Assembly (NCBI RefSeq): GCF_900659635.1
Contig: NZ_CAACVB010000002.1
Span: forward strand, 1-64,000
Direction: 5' to 3'
Source of the DNA: Actinomadura roseirufa
GTDB taxonomy: Bacteria > Actinomycetota > Actinomycetes > Streptosporangiales > Streptosporangiaceae
Length of the DNA: 64,000 nt
Shown one piece after another: positions 1-8,378 of the stretch. The position numbers and the translations under genes are program-made. How positions within the stretch are numbered: position 1 is the first letter of the stretch; the number at the start of each line of letters is the position of its first letter. Below the pieces are notes generated by a model that worked only from the letters and a program-made list of their open reading frames with translations, was not told the origin of the DNA and did not search any database.

Positions 1-898
1 TCAGGAAGGAGGAATCGCCGTGCCGGTCCGTCCAGCGAAACTGGGAGACACCGCCAGGAAGATACCGCCAGGAAGGCGCGGCCGCCGATTCTCCTTGCCA
101 GTCCCGAATTGCGGCGTTGGCAGAACTCGGCGGCGTAGTGGCCGCCCTCGCCGTGTGCCCGTTTAGCCGGCGACCGCTGTGAAGGTCGGAGGGAAACCGG
201 TGTCGGGTGATGTCGAGGCAGGGGGTGCGGCCGGGTTGTCCACTATCCCGGCCCGAGGTCGAGCAGCGGGACGGGAGCGACCGCGCGCAGGGTCCGCGAT
301 GCTGGCGGGAGGGTAAGAGGGAGATGTCCGCGGCGCTGTCTTGACGGGATTTCCCTTCGGGGAGCCGGACGGCGCGGCACCCTCGGGGGCGAAAACCCCG
401 CCACCGAAAGGCCCCGCGCATGCGCCGCCACGCCCTCGCGCCGTCACCGCCCCCATCCGCCTCATCGCCCGTGGCGCTGAGGCCGAGTGGCCCGGGGCAC
501 GGGACGTCGGGTCGCGGGGCGTCCGACTACATGGTCACGGCTGCCCGGCCGTGGCGTTCCGGTGCTGACGCTCGGCCCCACCGCCAGGCGCCGGCCCTTC
601 TCCTGCGCGCGGGTATCCGGCAAGGTCAACCAGTTGGACCCCGCGCAATGGATGCCTCCATCCGACGCCGCTCGCCAGGTGTACCGGGAGGTATTCCTCT
701 ACCCCTCGGCTTGTGCGTCACGGGACGCAGAACAATGGGAAGAGTCTTGGTAAGGGGACTGCGGGCGCGACGAATTGCCCTTTACGATGAGGGCTTCTGA
801 GAATTTCCGATGAGGTTCTCGGAGGTGGGGCCTGGTACCCGCTCGCCCCCTCAGGCTTTGCTGCGGTACCAGGCCCCGCGGCCGTCAGGCCGCCACCG
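1..898. other. Gene-poor region
   Basis: I see no open frame with convincing actinobacterial coding character or a recognisable product here. A short direct repeat (ACCGCCAGGAAG) lies near positions 48-85. Plus-strand frames around 490-750 are open, but their N-terminal halves are arginine- and proline-rich like frame shadows. The first 170 bases could hold the end of a neighbouring gene, but this cannot be shown from the window. Confidence 0.5.
827..877. terminator. 13-bp perfect inverted repeat downstream of the small peptide gene
   Basis: GGGGCCTGGTACC at 827-839 is repeated exactly inverted at 865-877, with a 25-nt loop. It sits just past the stop of the minus-strand 35-residue peptide gene, so a stem-loop terminator or 3' RNA stabiliser for that gene is the simplest reading. 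No U-tract follows, as is usual in actinobacteria. Confidence 0.55.
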
Positions 899-1006
899 TC
901 ACCGCGCCAGCAGCATGATGATCCATGCCACGAAGCGCAGCAGCTCCAAGACCACGCACACCATCTGCATGGTCACGGCGTTGTTGACGGCTCCGGGCTC
1001 GTCCAT
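899..1006 (-). CDS. Small hydrophobic peptide, 35 aa, unknown function
   Basis: The frame encodes a 35-residue peptide with a charged N-terminus (MDEPGAVNN) followed by one long hydrophobic helix (about residues 11-34) ending in LLAR. A strong ribosome binding site (AAGGAGG, 9 nt before the ATG at 1006) fixes this internal start rather than the longer upstream frame, whose extra residues are arginine-rich and lack a good binding site. A perfect 13-bp inverted repeat follows the gene. I do not recognise a family. A single-span membrane peptide is what can be seen; a toxin-like or regulatory membrane peptide is possible but unproven. Confidence 0.55.
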   Translation of the reverse strand: MDEPGAVNNAVTMQMVCVVLELLRFVAWIIMLLAR

Positions 1007-1825
1007 TGACGTGCCCTCCTTCGCCCGGCCTTGAGGGCGGCCGGGTCGGCCCGCGCGCGGTGAACCCACCACGCACCGGTGTCGCGATGGGTCGTACACG
1101 GGCCTGAGCCGGACATTAGCGCGCTCGCCACTGGGCCGGGATGCTTATCGGTCGTCCCGCCCCAGAATTAACGTCTTGTGGTGGCATAAGCGCAGCTCAC
1201 GGGGGCTGTTATGGAACGTGCTGTTTTGTTCGCGAACCAGACCTGATGTGAATTGACGGAAACTTCCGCTATTCCACGAAAGCAGCGATGACGCGGTTCT
1301 TTGGGGTTTTCCGCGCCAGCCGGGACACGGTGGTCATCGACGCCGATGACGCCGGGCTCAGCCGCATCATCGTGCACGCTCGCGTGGAGCTGGTCCCACG
1401 ACCCTCATCGTCCGCCGCTGTCGCAACCTCCTCATCGACGCGCGCGACGCCGGTGTCCCCGTCGAGCTGCACGCCGTGATCCTCGCCGACGCGGCGGCGG
1501 TGCCCATCCTGACCAACCTCGCCGAAAGGCGGACTCGGCCGGGGCGATCGGCGACGCCCCGGCCTGGGGTCGCCGAGCAGCGTGACCGAGGCCGGTGCGG
1601 CCGGTCGTCCTTCGCCCGCCGAAGCGTTGACGGCACCGCGTGACCCCGGTCGCGGCCTCACGGCTCCGTTCCATGATTGATTGTGAATCATGCTGAATCA
1701 GTCCACATTGGGACGGTGCGGTTCGAAATCGTCGGGCTCGACATATAGTGCTGCGCATGAGGCACTGTGGGGCGGCTCGGGGGCCGCGTCCCCCGGCGAG
1801 TGCCCGACCTTGCGGGCGTACAGTC
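1007..1825. other. Intergenic region with a frameshifted coding-like remnant
   Basis: Plus-strand frame 1288-1395 reads a plausible protein segment (TVVIDADDAGLSRIIVHA), and the neighbouring frame from 1398 to about 1530 reads another (RNLLIDARDAGVPVELHAVI). Together they look like one decayed gene broken by a frameshift near 1396. The family cannot be assigned. The 3' part of the region (1673-1691) carries an inverted repeat ahead of the regulator gene. Confidence 0.4.
1673..1691. promoter_or_regulatory. Inverted repeat upstream of the DUF5753 regulator
   Basis: ATGATT (1673-1678) and AATCAT (1686-1691) form an inverted repeat with a 7-nt spacer. The ten bases TGTGAATCAT at 1682-1691 recur exactly inverted at 1836-1845, close to the regulator's start. 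Two matching half-sites around its own promoter are compatible with autoregulation by the HTH protein, but this is only inference. Confidence 0.4.
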
Positions 1826-2752
1826 ATGACCCATGATGATTCACATCGAGTCAGCGTCGTGGTCGTGGTGAGCCGGGAAGGCGGGTTCGGAAACCGGCTG
1901 CGCCTCGCGGCGGAGCTGCGGCGGCTGCGGGAGCGAGCCGGGTTGTCAGGGCGGCGGCTCGCCGAGTACGTGGGGATCAGCCAGTCGAAGGTCTCCCGCA
2001 TCGAGGCGAGCACCGCGTTGCCGACCAGACCCGAGTTGACGGCATGGGCCGAGGCGACCGATGCGCCCGACGAGACGGCGGCCATGCTGCACGTCCTGGC
2101 GGACAGTGTCTATACGGACGTGCGGCCCTGGAGCACGGTGCTGCTCGGCCACGGCGACCTGCAGAACGACATCCAGCGGCTCGAACAGCGGGCGAGGGTC
2201 AAGCTCGTGTACGAGCCATCGATCGTGCCCGGCCTGCTCCAGGTCGCGGGGTACGCCCGCAGGCTGTTCGAGGTGTTCGAGCACGGCTACGCGCCGCAGG
2301 ACGTCGCGCAGGCCGTGGCGAGCCGGGTGGAGCGGCAGGCGGCGCTGTACGACCCCGCCCAGCGCTTCGAGTTCGTGGTGACCGAGGCGGCCCTGCGGCT
2401 CAGGCTCGCCCCGGTCCACGTCCTTCTCGCCCAGCTCGACAGGATCGGCTCGGTGGCCTCTCTCGGCAACGTCTCTCTCGGCCTCATACCGCTGTCGACC
2501 CCGGTCACGACCTATGTTCCGCATGGCTTCGTCATCTTCGACGAGCTCACCGAGCCCTCGGACCCGGCCACGCTGATCATGGTCGAGACGGTCCACGCCA
2601 ATCTCACGATCACCGATCCCGCCGACGTGGCGGTCTACCGGCGGCAGTGGGCGCGTCTCCGGAAGCAGGCCACGTACGGGGACGCCGCCCGTGACCTGCT
2701 CGCCGAGATCGCCACGGCCCTTCGGGACCTCCCCACGGAGCCGGTCTCATGA
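1826..2752 (+). CDS. XRE-family helix-turn-helix regulator with DUF5753 domain
   Basis: An N-terminal HTH (LRRLRERAGLSGRRLAEYVG then SQSKVSRIEAS) is followed by a C-terminal DUF5753 region containing VKLVYEPSIVPGLLQVAGYA and the tail IFDELTEPSDPATLIMVE. This architecture is typical of actinomycete regulators of about 280-290 residues (BldB/WhiJ-associated type), often partnered by small DUF397 proteins. One such protein faces it on the opposite strand. No good ribosome binding site is visible. I chose the ATG at 1826, but GTG codons at 1859-1868 would give a length closer to the family, and an upstream frame opens at 1748. Target genes are unknown. Confidence 0.85.
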   Translation: MTHDDSHRVSVVVVVSREGGFGNRLRLAAELRRLRERAGLSGRRLAEYVGISQSKVSRIEASTALPTRPELTAWAEATDAPDETAAMLHVLADSVYTDVRPWSTVLLGHGDLQNDIQRLEQRARVKLVYEPSIVPGLLQVAGYARRLFEVFEHGYAPQDVAQAVASRVERQAALYDPAQRFEFVVTEAALRLRLAPVHVLLAQLDRIGSVASLGNVSLGLIPLSTPVTTYVPHGFVIFDELTEPSDPATLIMVETVHANLTITDPADVAVYRRQWARLRKQATYGDAARDLLAEIATALRDLPTEPVS

Positions 2753-2765
2753 CCGTGAGGGGCGT

Positions 2766-2803
2766 CCGGCCGGTCGGGGGACGGCCGCACGCCGACCGGC
2801 CGG
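2766..2803. terminator. Bidirectional stem-loop between convergent genes
   Basis: A 12-bp stem (2766-2777 pairing with 2792-2803, core GGCCGGTCGG) with a 14-nt loop lies between the converging DUF5753 and DUF397 genes, only 13 nt after the first stop. It can serve both strands. Confidence 0.7.
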
Positions 2804-2817
2804 GCCCGCGGCGCCGC

Positions 2818-3075
2818 TCAGCCGAGCAGCAGCCGGACGAACTGCGCGACCCGCGCGGTGAACCGCGACAGCCGGGTCGGCGACTCGGGCCCCGAGCCGT
2901 CGTCCTGGACCCGGCGGCGGAACTCGGCGTACTCCCGCTCGCTGAAAACGTGGCGCTGCCCGTAGGGGTTCTTGCTGTCCCAGATCACCACGCAGCCGGC
3001 GATCCTCTCCACCATCACGCAGCCGCCGCCGTTGCACTGGTAGGTCGTCTCCGGCCAGTCGTTCGACTCGGTCAT
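2818..3075 (-). CDS. DUF397 domain-containing protein
   Basis: This 85-residue protein matches the DUF397 pattern: a W-x-x-x-x-Y start (WPETTYQCNGGG), a CVMVE segment, then IWDSKNPYGQRHVFSEREYAEF, corresponding to the family's 'DSKDP-G-LxFxxxEWxAF'. Such proteins are usually encoded beside DUF5753 HTH regulators and are thought to act with them; here the two genes converge instead of lying in tandem. The ATG at 3075 is preceded by AGGGA. The tail (about residues 60-85) extends past the domain and ends hydrophobic (VAQFVRLLLG), which is unusual. Confidence 0.75.
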   Translation of the reverse strand: MTESNDWPETTYQCNGGGCVMVERIAGCVVIWDSKNPYGQRHVFSEREYAEFRRRVQDDGSGPESPTRLSRFTARVAQFVRLLLG

Positions 3076-3191
3076 GATCCCGTTCCCTTCGATCTTTTCC
3101 CCCGCCACCTGCGGGATGACCACAGAAGAACAGCCCGTGGTTCGCGTGCTGATCGGGATCGGTTCGCGTCCGGTGCGTTGGGAGTCCCCTC

Positions 3192-4196
3192 GTGAGTTCC
3201 GTCAATGTCGAGCTTCTCGGCCGGGTGACGGCCTGGAACGGCCTCTGGGTCGCCGACCTCACCCGGCAGCAGCAGCACCTGCTCGCGGTGCTGGCCCTCG
3301 CGGGCGGCCGTCCGGTGCCCCGCAGCCGGTTGGAGGATTACCTGTGGAGTCACGGTGCTCCCGGCGGCGGCCTGCGGCGCGTCGCGTCCGAACTCCGTGC
3401 CCAGCTGCGACCGGCTTCCCCGCGCGATGACCCGGTGCCCGGCGCGAACGACGCCTACCGCCTGGTGATCGTCGCAGAGCAGGTGGACGTGCACCGTTTC
3501 CGGGCCGGAGTGTCGGAGGGACGGCGGATCGGCGAAGGAGAGGGAACCGAGCTGATCCGCCGGGCACTCGGCGAATGGGGCGCGAACGTGTCCGGGTTGT
3601 GCGGCGGCGAGCCCCTGCGCGGGCTGCCCGGTACCTGGGCGGACGGCGTCCGTCACAAGTTGCGCGAGGAGCATAGGGACGCCTGGGTCGACTGCCTGAG
3701 GTCCGACATGGAACGGCATCGCTACACCCAGGCGCTTGACGCGTGCGAACTGCTCTCCGAGGCGCCGGAGGCCCTTCTCGACGAGCCCTTCGTCGAGTTG
3801 TGGATGCTCGCCTCTCACCACACCGGCCACCGTGAGCGGGCGATCCAGATCTACCGGCGGGCGAATGAGGCGGCGCGGTCCTGCCATGGGGCACCCGCCG
3901 GTGGCCGGCTCCGCCGGACCGCCGAACTGATCGAGGCCGACAGCACAGAGCTCGGCGAGGGTGGGGACCGGCCGGTCCTCGTCCCTGTTCGCCGCACGAC
4001 GACCCCCACCGACGACGGGAGTTCCATGAGCGAGGAGAAGTTCACCTTCAATATTTCCGACCATGCGGAGGTCGGGGCCGTGGTCGGCAGCGCGCACGCC
4101 CCGATCACGATCGCCATGGCGAACGACCCCGGAGAGAAGGACGAGCTCGGCGGCAAGGACGCCCGCGACGAGAGAGTGCCGGAGGCGGACGGGTGA
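3192..4196 (+). CDS. SARP/AfsR-like transcriptional regulator with C-terminal motif tail
   Basis: Residues 1-95 form an OmpR-type winged helix (VELLGRVTAWNG, then LLAVLALAGGRPVPRSRLEDYLW). Residues about 100-245 form a bacterial transcriptional activator (BTAD) helical repeat region (RHKLREEHRDAWVDCLRSDM, then PFVELWMLASHHTGHRERAI). There is no ATPase or TPR extension. After a linker, residues 284-309 carry a glycine-spaced beta-like segment (FNISDHAEVGAVVGSAHAP, then ITIAM), followed by an acidic tail. GTG at 3192 has GGGAG 8 nt upstream. The stop overlaps the GTG start of the next gene, so the two are translationally coupled. An in-frame ATG at 4026 preceded by GGGAG could also give a separate 56-residue tail peptide. 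Confidence 0.8.
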   Translation: MSSVNVELLGRVTAWNGLWVADLTRQQQHLLAVLALAGGRPVPRSRLEDYLWSHGAPGGGLRRVASELRAQLRPASPRDDPVPGANDAYRLVIVAEQVDVHRFRAGVSEGRRIGEGEGTELIRRALGEWGANVSGLCGGEPLRGLPGTWADGVRHKLREEHRDAWVDCLRSDMERHRYTQALDACELLSEAPEALLDEPFVELWMLASHHTGHRERAIQIYRRANEAARSCHGAPAGGRLRRTAELIEADSTELGEGGDRPVLVPVRRTTTPTDDGSSMSEEKFTFNISDHAEVGAVVGSAHAPITIAMANDPGEKDELGGKDARDERVPEADG

Positions 4197-6472
4197 GCGG
4201 GGACGCGAGGAGCGGCGGCGCCAAGGACGGCGACGCGAACGAGGGCGTGACGATCGGGGCGCACGATCAGGCTCGGGTCGGCGGCATGTTCGGAGTCCTC
4301 AACGGCGACGTCCACATCTACGACGTGGCGGAGGGCGCGACCGGCGAGCAGCGGTTCACGACCGCGCTCAACCTGCTGGCCGGGCATATGCCGCGCCGGG
4401 CCGAGGAACTGATCGTCAGGGCGGTCGAGCAGGGTTACTTCTCCAACAAGGTGGCCTACTACTGGGCGCTCGCGGTGCTGAGCGACCGCACGTTCGACCA
4501 CCTCGACCAGGACGAGTTCTCCGCGCTCAGGCAGCTCTCCGAGATCGTCGACCCGGAGATCCAGGACGAGTGGCTGAGCGGGCTCAACGTCATCACCCGG
4601 CTCATCAACTGCCTCATCCGCCAGCAGCAACTCGGCAGCATCGAGGACGAGGAGCTCGACGCCACCATCCACGACTACCAGAGCCTTCCCAAGGAGCGGC
4701 GGGAGGAGTTCGACCGGCACTTGGATCAGCTCAAAGCGGGGGCGATCCAAGACCGGTTGGACACGAAGAACATCGACGAGGTCAGGCGGCTGCGCCTGGA
4801 CGGTGACCGTGGCGACCGCGCGTACAAGTTCTTCCTTCCCACGCCGCGCAAACCGGTCGCCCGCACCCTGGAGGAACCACCGGACAGTGTCACCTCCATG
4901 CGGGTGGCGCAGGTCGGGGGAGGCGTGGCGGCGGCGGCGCAGCTCACGGTGGTCTTCACCGTCATGGTCGCCCACCCGATGCTCGCCCTGCTCTGCGCGG
5001 TGGGCGTGGCGGGCGGCGGCTACCTGCTGGCGACCAGCGGCCGCGCGTACCTGGTGGCTCGCGGGAGGGCGGCAGCCGCCGACCGCCGGCACGGCCGGCC
5101 GAGGCCGGCGTCCCGCCTCACCATCGAGTCGTCGTCGCGGCCGGAGCCGGGGGAGCCTGAGGACCGTTTCTTGTGGGGCGATGACTACGAGGCCGACCGG
5201 AAGCATCGCGCCGAGCTGACCCGGAAGGAGAAGTTCCGCAAGTCCGTCCGGCCCTTCGTGAAGCTGTGCTTCGACCTGGAGACGTTCGCCGGCTCGAACC
5301 ACCGCCGACGGTGGGAGGAGGACACCGAGGAACTGCGAAGCAGGCTCGAAACCGACATCCTGCAACGCTACGCGGGCTCCGACGCCTACGTGGGTGAGCT
5401 CGATTGGCTCATCACCTGGCGGGTGAAGCAGGCAAGGGAGCTGTGGGAGAAGGGCGAGCCGATCGACCTGTACCCGTCACCGGCCGAGCCCAGCGACAGC
5501 CTGTCCCTCGTAGCGGCTTTTGCTCTGGGCACGGGGATCGTCTGTGGCCTGGCCGGGATGCTCTGGGGCGGTTTCGTCCTGCCTGCCTTAATTCTTCTCG
5601 TGCTCACCGCGGCGGGTCTGGCGGCCGGCTATGACTACGCGGTTCGCGTGGTTCGCCTGGAGGTGTACAGGGCCGAGGCGGCGCTGGCCGAGCATGATCA
5701 CCAAGAGGAGCTGGCGGCCCACCAGAGAGCGCTGGACGACCTGAAGGACACGCCCACCGACGCCGAGATGGCCCGCTGGCTGGACTACGACAAGATCCAC
5801 ATCAAGAACCGGGCGATGAAGGCCGCCAAGCTCGTCAACCGCGACATCGTGGCCCACGCGGTGCTCACCGAGGCCAAGGCGCCGTGCCTGCGGGCCAGGG
5901 TGCTGTTCGGGCCGCCCCGGTACTCCCGGTACCGAGTGATCGTCTTCTTGCTCACCGTGACCGGTCTCCGCATGATCACTTTTGATCTGGACTTCCTGGA
6001 CGGCACGCTGGGCAGCGAGATCCGCAGGCAGCACCGGTACGACCAGATCTCCTCGGCCAGCATGCATCTGGCGAGCATCGAGTTCGACTCCGGCCGCCGG
6101 GTCGTGACCCTCGCGGACGGCTCGGAGACCGCCGAGGAGCGGGGCCGTGACCCTCTGGTCCTGGGCCGGGCCATCGTGATCTCCCTGGTCGGCGGAGAGA
6201 AGTTCCAGATCGTGGTCGAGAACCTCGACGAGGGCTTCCTCGACCGAGTGAGGGAGGACAAGGAGAAGCTCTTCGAACTGGCCATCGACCATTCGGGGAT
6301 CAGCGGCGTGCTCTACTACCTGGACGCCATCTCGGTGGAAGGGCGCGAGTGGATCGACCAGGAGCGCAACCGCCGGGCGCGTCGGCAGCTCGATTTCAAG
6401 CAGAAGCTCGATCGGCAGCGGGAGTTGTCGTGGACCGAGCGGCCGGGTTCCCCTCTGGAACTGGAGACCTGA
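4193..6472 (+). CDS. Large four-helix membrane protein with N-terminal motif and C-terminal beta domain
   Basis: I recognise no named family for this 759-residue protein. Residues 19-44 carry a glycine-spaced segment (VTIGAHDQARVGGMFGVLNG, then DVHIYD) similar to the tail of the preceding SARP-like protein. Residues 50-215 are helical and soluble. A first hydrophobic hairpin lies at about 238-285 and a second at 437-483, followed by an acidic coiled region (485-520). Residues about 565-720 look like a beta-rich PH-like domain (YRVIVFLLTVTGLRMITFDL, then a variable strand-rich part). The GTG start overlaps the upstream TGA. The pairing suggests a membrane effector or sensor controlled with, or by contact with, the regulator; function is unknown. 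Confidence 0.75.
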   Translation: MSGDARSGGAKDGDANEGVTIGAHDQARVGGMFGVLNGDVHIYDVAEGATGEQRFTTALNLLAGHMPRRAEELIVRAVEQGYFSNKVAYYWALAVLSDRTFDHLDQDEFSALRQLSEIVDPEIQDEWLSGLNVITRLINCLIRQQQLGSIEDEELDATIHDYQSLPKERREEFDRHLDQLKAGAIQDRLDTKNIDEVRRLRLDGDRGDRAYKFFLPTPRKPVARTLEEPPDSVTSMRVAQVGGGVAAAAQLTVVFTVMVAHPMLALLCAVGVAGGGYLLATSGRAYLVARGRAAAADRRHGRPRPASRLTIESSSRPEPGEPEDRFLWGDDYEADRKHRAELTRKEKFRKSVRPFVKLCFDLETFAGSNHRRRWEEDTEELRSRLETDILQRYAGSDAYVGELDWLITWRVKQARELWEKGEPIDLYPSPAEPSDSLSLVAAFALGTGIVCGLAGMLWGGFVLPALILLVLTAAGLAAGYDYAVRVVRLEVYRAEAALAEHDHQEELAAHQRALDDLKDTPTDAEMARWLDYDKIHIKNRAMKAAKLVNRDIVAHAVLTEAKAPCLRARVLFGPPRYSRYRVIVFLLTVTGLRMITFDLDFLDGTLGSEIRRQHRYDQISSASMHLASIEFDSGRRVVTLADGSETAEERGRDPLVLGRAIVISLVGGEKFQIVVENLDEGFLDRVREDKEKLFELAIDHSGISGVLYYLDAISVEGREWIDQERNRRARRQLDFKQKLDRQRELSWTERPGSPLELET

Positions 6473-6546
6473 CCCGGCCGCGACGCCGTTCTGCCGGGTA
6501 GTGCATGCGCCGCCCCGCTCCGCCGGTCGTATTTCCTGGTTCGTTG

Positions 6547-7677
6547 TCAGAGGCGGTGGGTTGGGAGGACGGGGAGGGCGTTGGTCCAGCCCTGGCGGCG
6601 GACGACGGTGAAGGTGTCGAGTCTTCCGGCGAGGTAGCTTTCGGTGGCGAGCGGGTGTCCCGTCCGCGGATCGACGATCAGCTTTTGGTCGACGGCGCCG
6701 TTGTCGGACCAGAAGGCCACTCCGCGGCGGCCGAGCCGATCGGTGACGGTGCCGCGGCTACGGTGAATCGGCAGGTCGGCCAGGACCCGGTACAACGCGG
6801 CCTGCATTGCGGGCGGGGTGGGGGCGCTCACCAGGAGGTCGGCGACCTGCCGCACGGTGGCATACGTCGGTGCCTTCTGGCCCGGCCTGCTTCCCGTCGA
6901 TGTGGTGAGCCGGACCCACAGCTTGTCCAGTGCCGCCTTGAGCGCCGTGGGATCGGCGGGCAGCGCGGCGATCTGGTCGAGGGTGAGCGGGGTGCCGCCG
7001 ATGTTCGGATAGGTCGGCGCGTCCCGTTTCCCCGCTCGGACGGTGCGTCGCAGGCCGAACGCCGCGGGCGGGGCGGCGTGCAGGCCGATGCTGGTGTCAT
7101 AGATCTGGCAGCCGCTGATTCCCGGCGCCCCGGCCCGCTTCCAGGCCCGCTCGTCGGCGCTGCTCAGCCTCCGGTCGGTGACCGAGTCGATGATGAGCCA
7201 GCTGGCGTCGCGACCGGACCGGGCGGCCCACAGCCGGGCGTCACAGGTCGAGGAGTAGCGGTACAGCGGTGTCGTCCCGGGCAGCCCATTCGCGGTCTCG
7301 CCGACGTAGTCGACGGTGGTGGAGGTGCTGAGATCGGCGGTCCAGTACCTCCCGGTCCGGGTGCTGCCGTCCCTGAGCGCCGTGGCGGCGGCGAGCAGGG
7401 TCCGCCGCGCCGACGGCGGCTCCGGCTCGTGGTCAGTTGGCCGTGCCACGACCAGCGCGCCCGCGACCAGGGCCGCCGCACCGGTGACCACCACGGTGTA
7501 CCGGTTCGGCCGCAGGAACCCGACGCCCGGTCGCAGCGTCCGCGCTCGACGGCGCGGCGACTCCCCGGAGGCCGCGATGGCGCGGAATCGTGCCAGCCGT
7601 CCGGGATCGTCCGGCGGTTCGAGCCGGTCCGGCCGGACGGCCGCCATCGCCGCCAGGAGATCGGTCTTCCTACTCAT
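6547..7677 (-). CDS. CU044_5270 family protein (membrane-anchored, sigma-factor partner)
   Basis: The protein starts MSRKTDLLAAM, has one transmembrane helix (about residues 60-80, VVVTGAAALVAGALVVA) and a long extracytoplasmic region of about 290 residues ending NALPVLPTHRL. This is the layout of the CU044_5270 family, which in actinomycetes is encoded directly after ECF sigma factors and is presumed to act as their membrane partner. ATG at 7677 has GGAGG 6 nt upstream and overlaps the sigma gene stop by 8 nt, so translation is coupled. A second, divergent homologous pair lies at 10295-11870. Confidence 0.8.
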   Translation of the reverse strand: MSRKTDLLAAMAAVRPDRLEPPDDPGRLARFRAIAASGESPRRRARTLRPGVGFLRPNRYTVVVTGAAALVAGALVVARPTDHEPEPPSARRTLLAAATALRDGSTRTGRYWTADLSTSTTVDYVGETANGLPGTTPLYRYSSTCDARLWAARSGRDASWLIIDSVTDRRLSSADERAWKRAGAPGISGCQIYDTSIGLHAAPPAAFGLRRTVRAGKRDAPTYPNIGGTPLTLDQIAALPADPTALKAALDKLWVRLTTSTGSRPGQKAPTYATVRQVADLLVSAPTPPAMQAALYRVLADLPIHRSRGTVTDRLGRRGVAFWSDNGAVDQKLIVDPRTGHPLATESYLAGRLDTFTVVRRQGWTNALPVLPTHRL

Positions 7678-8146
7678 CGGTTCCTCCACTCTCCGGGCCG
7701 GAGTCGGACGACACGCCGCCGAGGTGGCGGACGAGGCGGCGGCGGGCGCGGTGCAGGCGCATGGTGAGCGTCGGCCTTGAGCACCCCAGGACGTCGGCGG
7801 CCTCTCGTGGGGACAGTCCGTGCCAGCCGAGCAGCATCAGGACCTCGCGGTCCCGCTCGGGCAACGCGGCCAGCCCGCGCAGCAGGGCGTCCCGATCGGC
7901 GATCAGTTCGGCGACGTCGCCGCCGGCCGGTGCGGACGCCGCCCAGGCGGTCAGCTCGGCGGCGATCAGGTCCTGCCGCAGCGCGTCCCGGTACTGCTCG
8001 CGGATCACGTTGCGGGCGACGCCGATCAGCCAGGCCAGCGGGACGTCCGGCACGATCTCGCGGCGCCGCCACGCGATGGCGAACGTCTCACTGGCGACCT
8101 CCTCGGCCTGCGCGCTCCCGACCCGCGTCACCGCGTAGGCGTACAC
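7670..8146 (-). CDS. ECF RNA polymerase sigma factor, 5' end unresolved
   Basis: Region 2 (YAYAVTRVGSAQAEEVASET, then FAIAWRRR) and region 4 (LPERDREVLMLLGWHGLSPR, then a helix-turn-helix) identify a sigma-70 family ECF factor. The only in-frame NTG start, GTG at 8146, cuts off the first helix of region 2. The same frame stays open upstream to a TGA at 8243-8245 and encodes the expected residues (WFDDLFGRYFPR), but contains no usable start codon. Either a base has been lost near 8215-8245 (the adjacent frame offers GTG at 8244), or translation starts unusually. It is coupled to the CU044_5270 gene downstream. Confidence 0.8.
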   Translation of the reverse strand: MYAYAVTRVGSAQAEEVASETFAIAWRRREIVPDVPLAWLIGVARNVIREQYRDALRQDLIAAELTAWAASAPAGGDVAELIADRDALLRGLAALPERDREVLMLLGWHGLSPREAADVLGCSRPTLTMRLHRARRRLVRHLGGVSSDSGPESGGTDE

Positions 8147-8378
8147 GCGGGGGAAGTACCGGCCGAAGAGGTCGTCGAACCACCCGGTCGGCTCCCGGGC
8201 CGCGGGCTCGACGGCCGCTCGACGTACGCTCGTCCAATCCCGTCACACTCAGAAGTGGTCAAAACCGGCCGAATATCACCGCGACCCGGGTCGGGACAGG
8301 TCCGGCCCAGCGGTCGGCGGTCGGTGCACCGGCGTTGGCCGACCCCGGCATGGTCCAAGCGGGCCCTGCGCCGTCTCC

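Noticed and set aside
163-465. 100-residue minus-strand open frame
   Set aside because: Composition is Pro/Arg/Gly-rich without a ribosome binding site or homology pattern; it looks like chance openness in GC-rich DNA.
487-753. 88-residue plus-strand frame ending in a plausible segment (VNQLDPAQWMPPSDAARQVY)
   Set aside because: The start lacks a ribosome binding site, the first half is arginine-rich, and no family is recognisable; not enough to call a gene.
3851-5365. 504-residue minus-strand open frame over the SARP and membrane protein genes
   Set aside because: It mirrors the third-position GC bias of the two real plus-strand genes, crosses their boundary and has no domain pattern.
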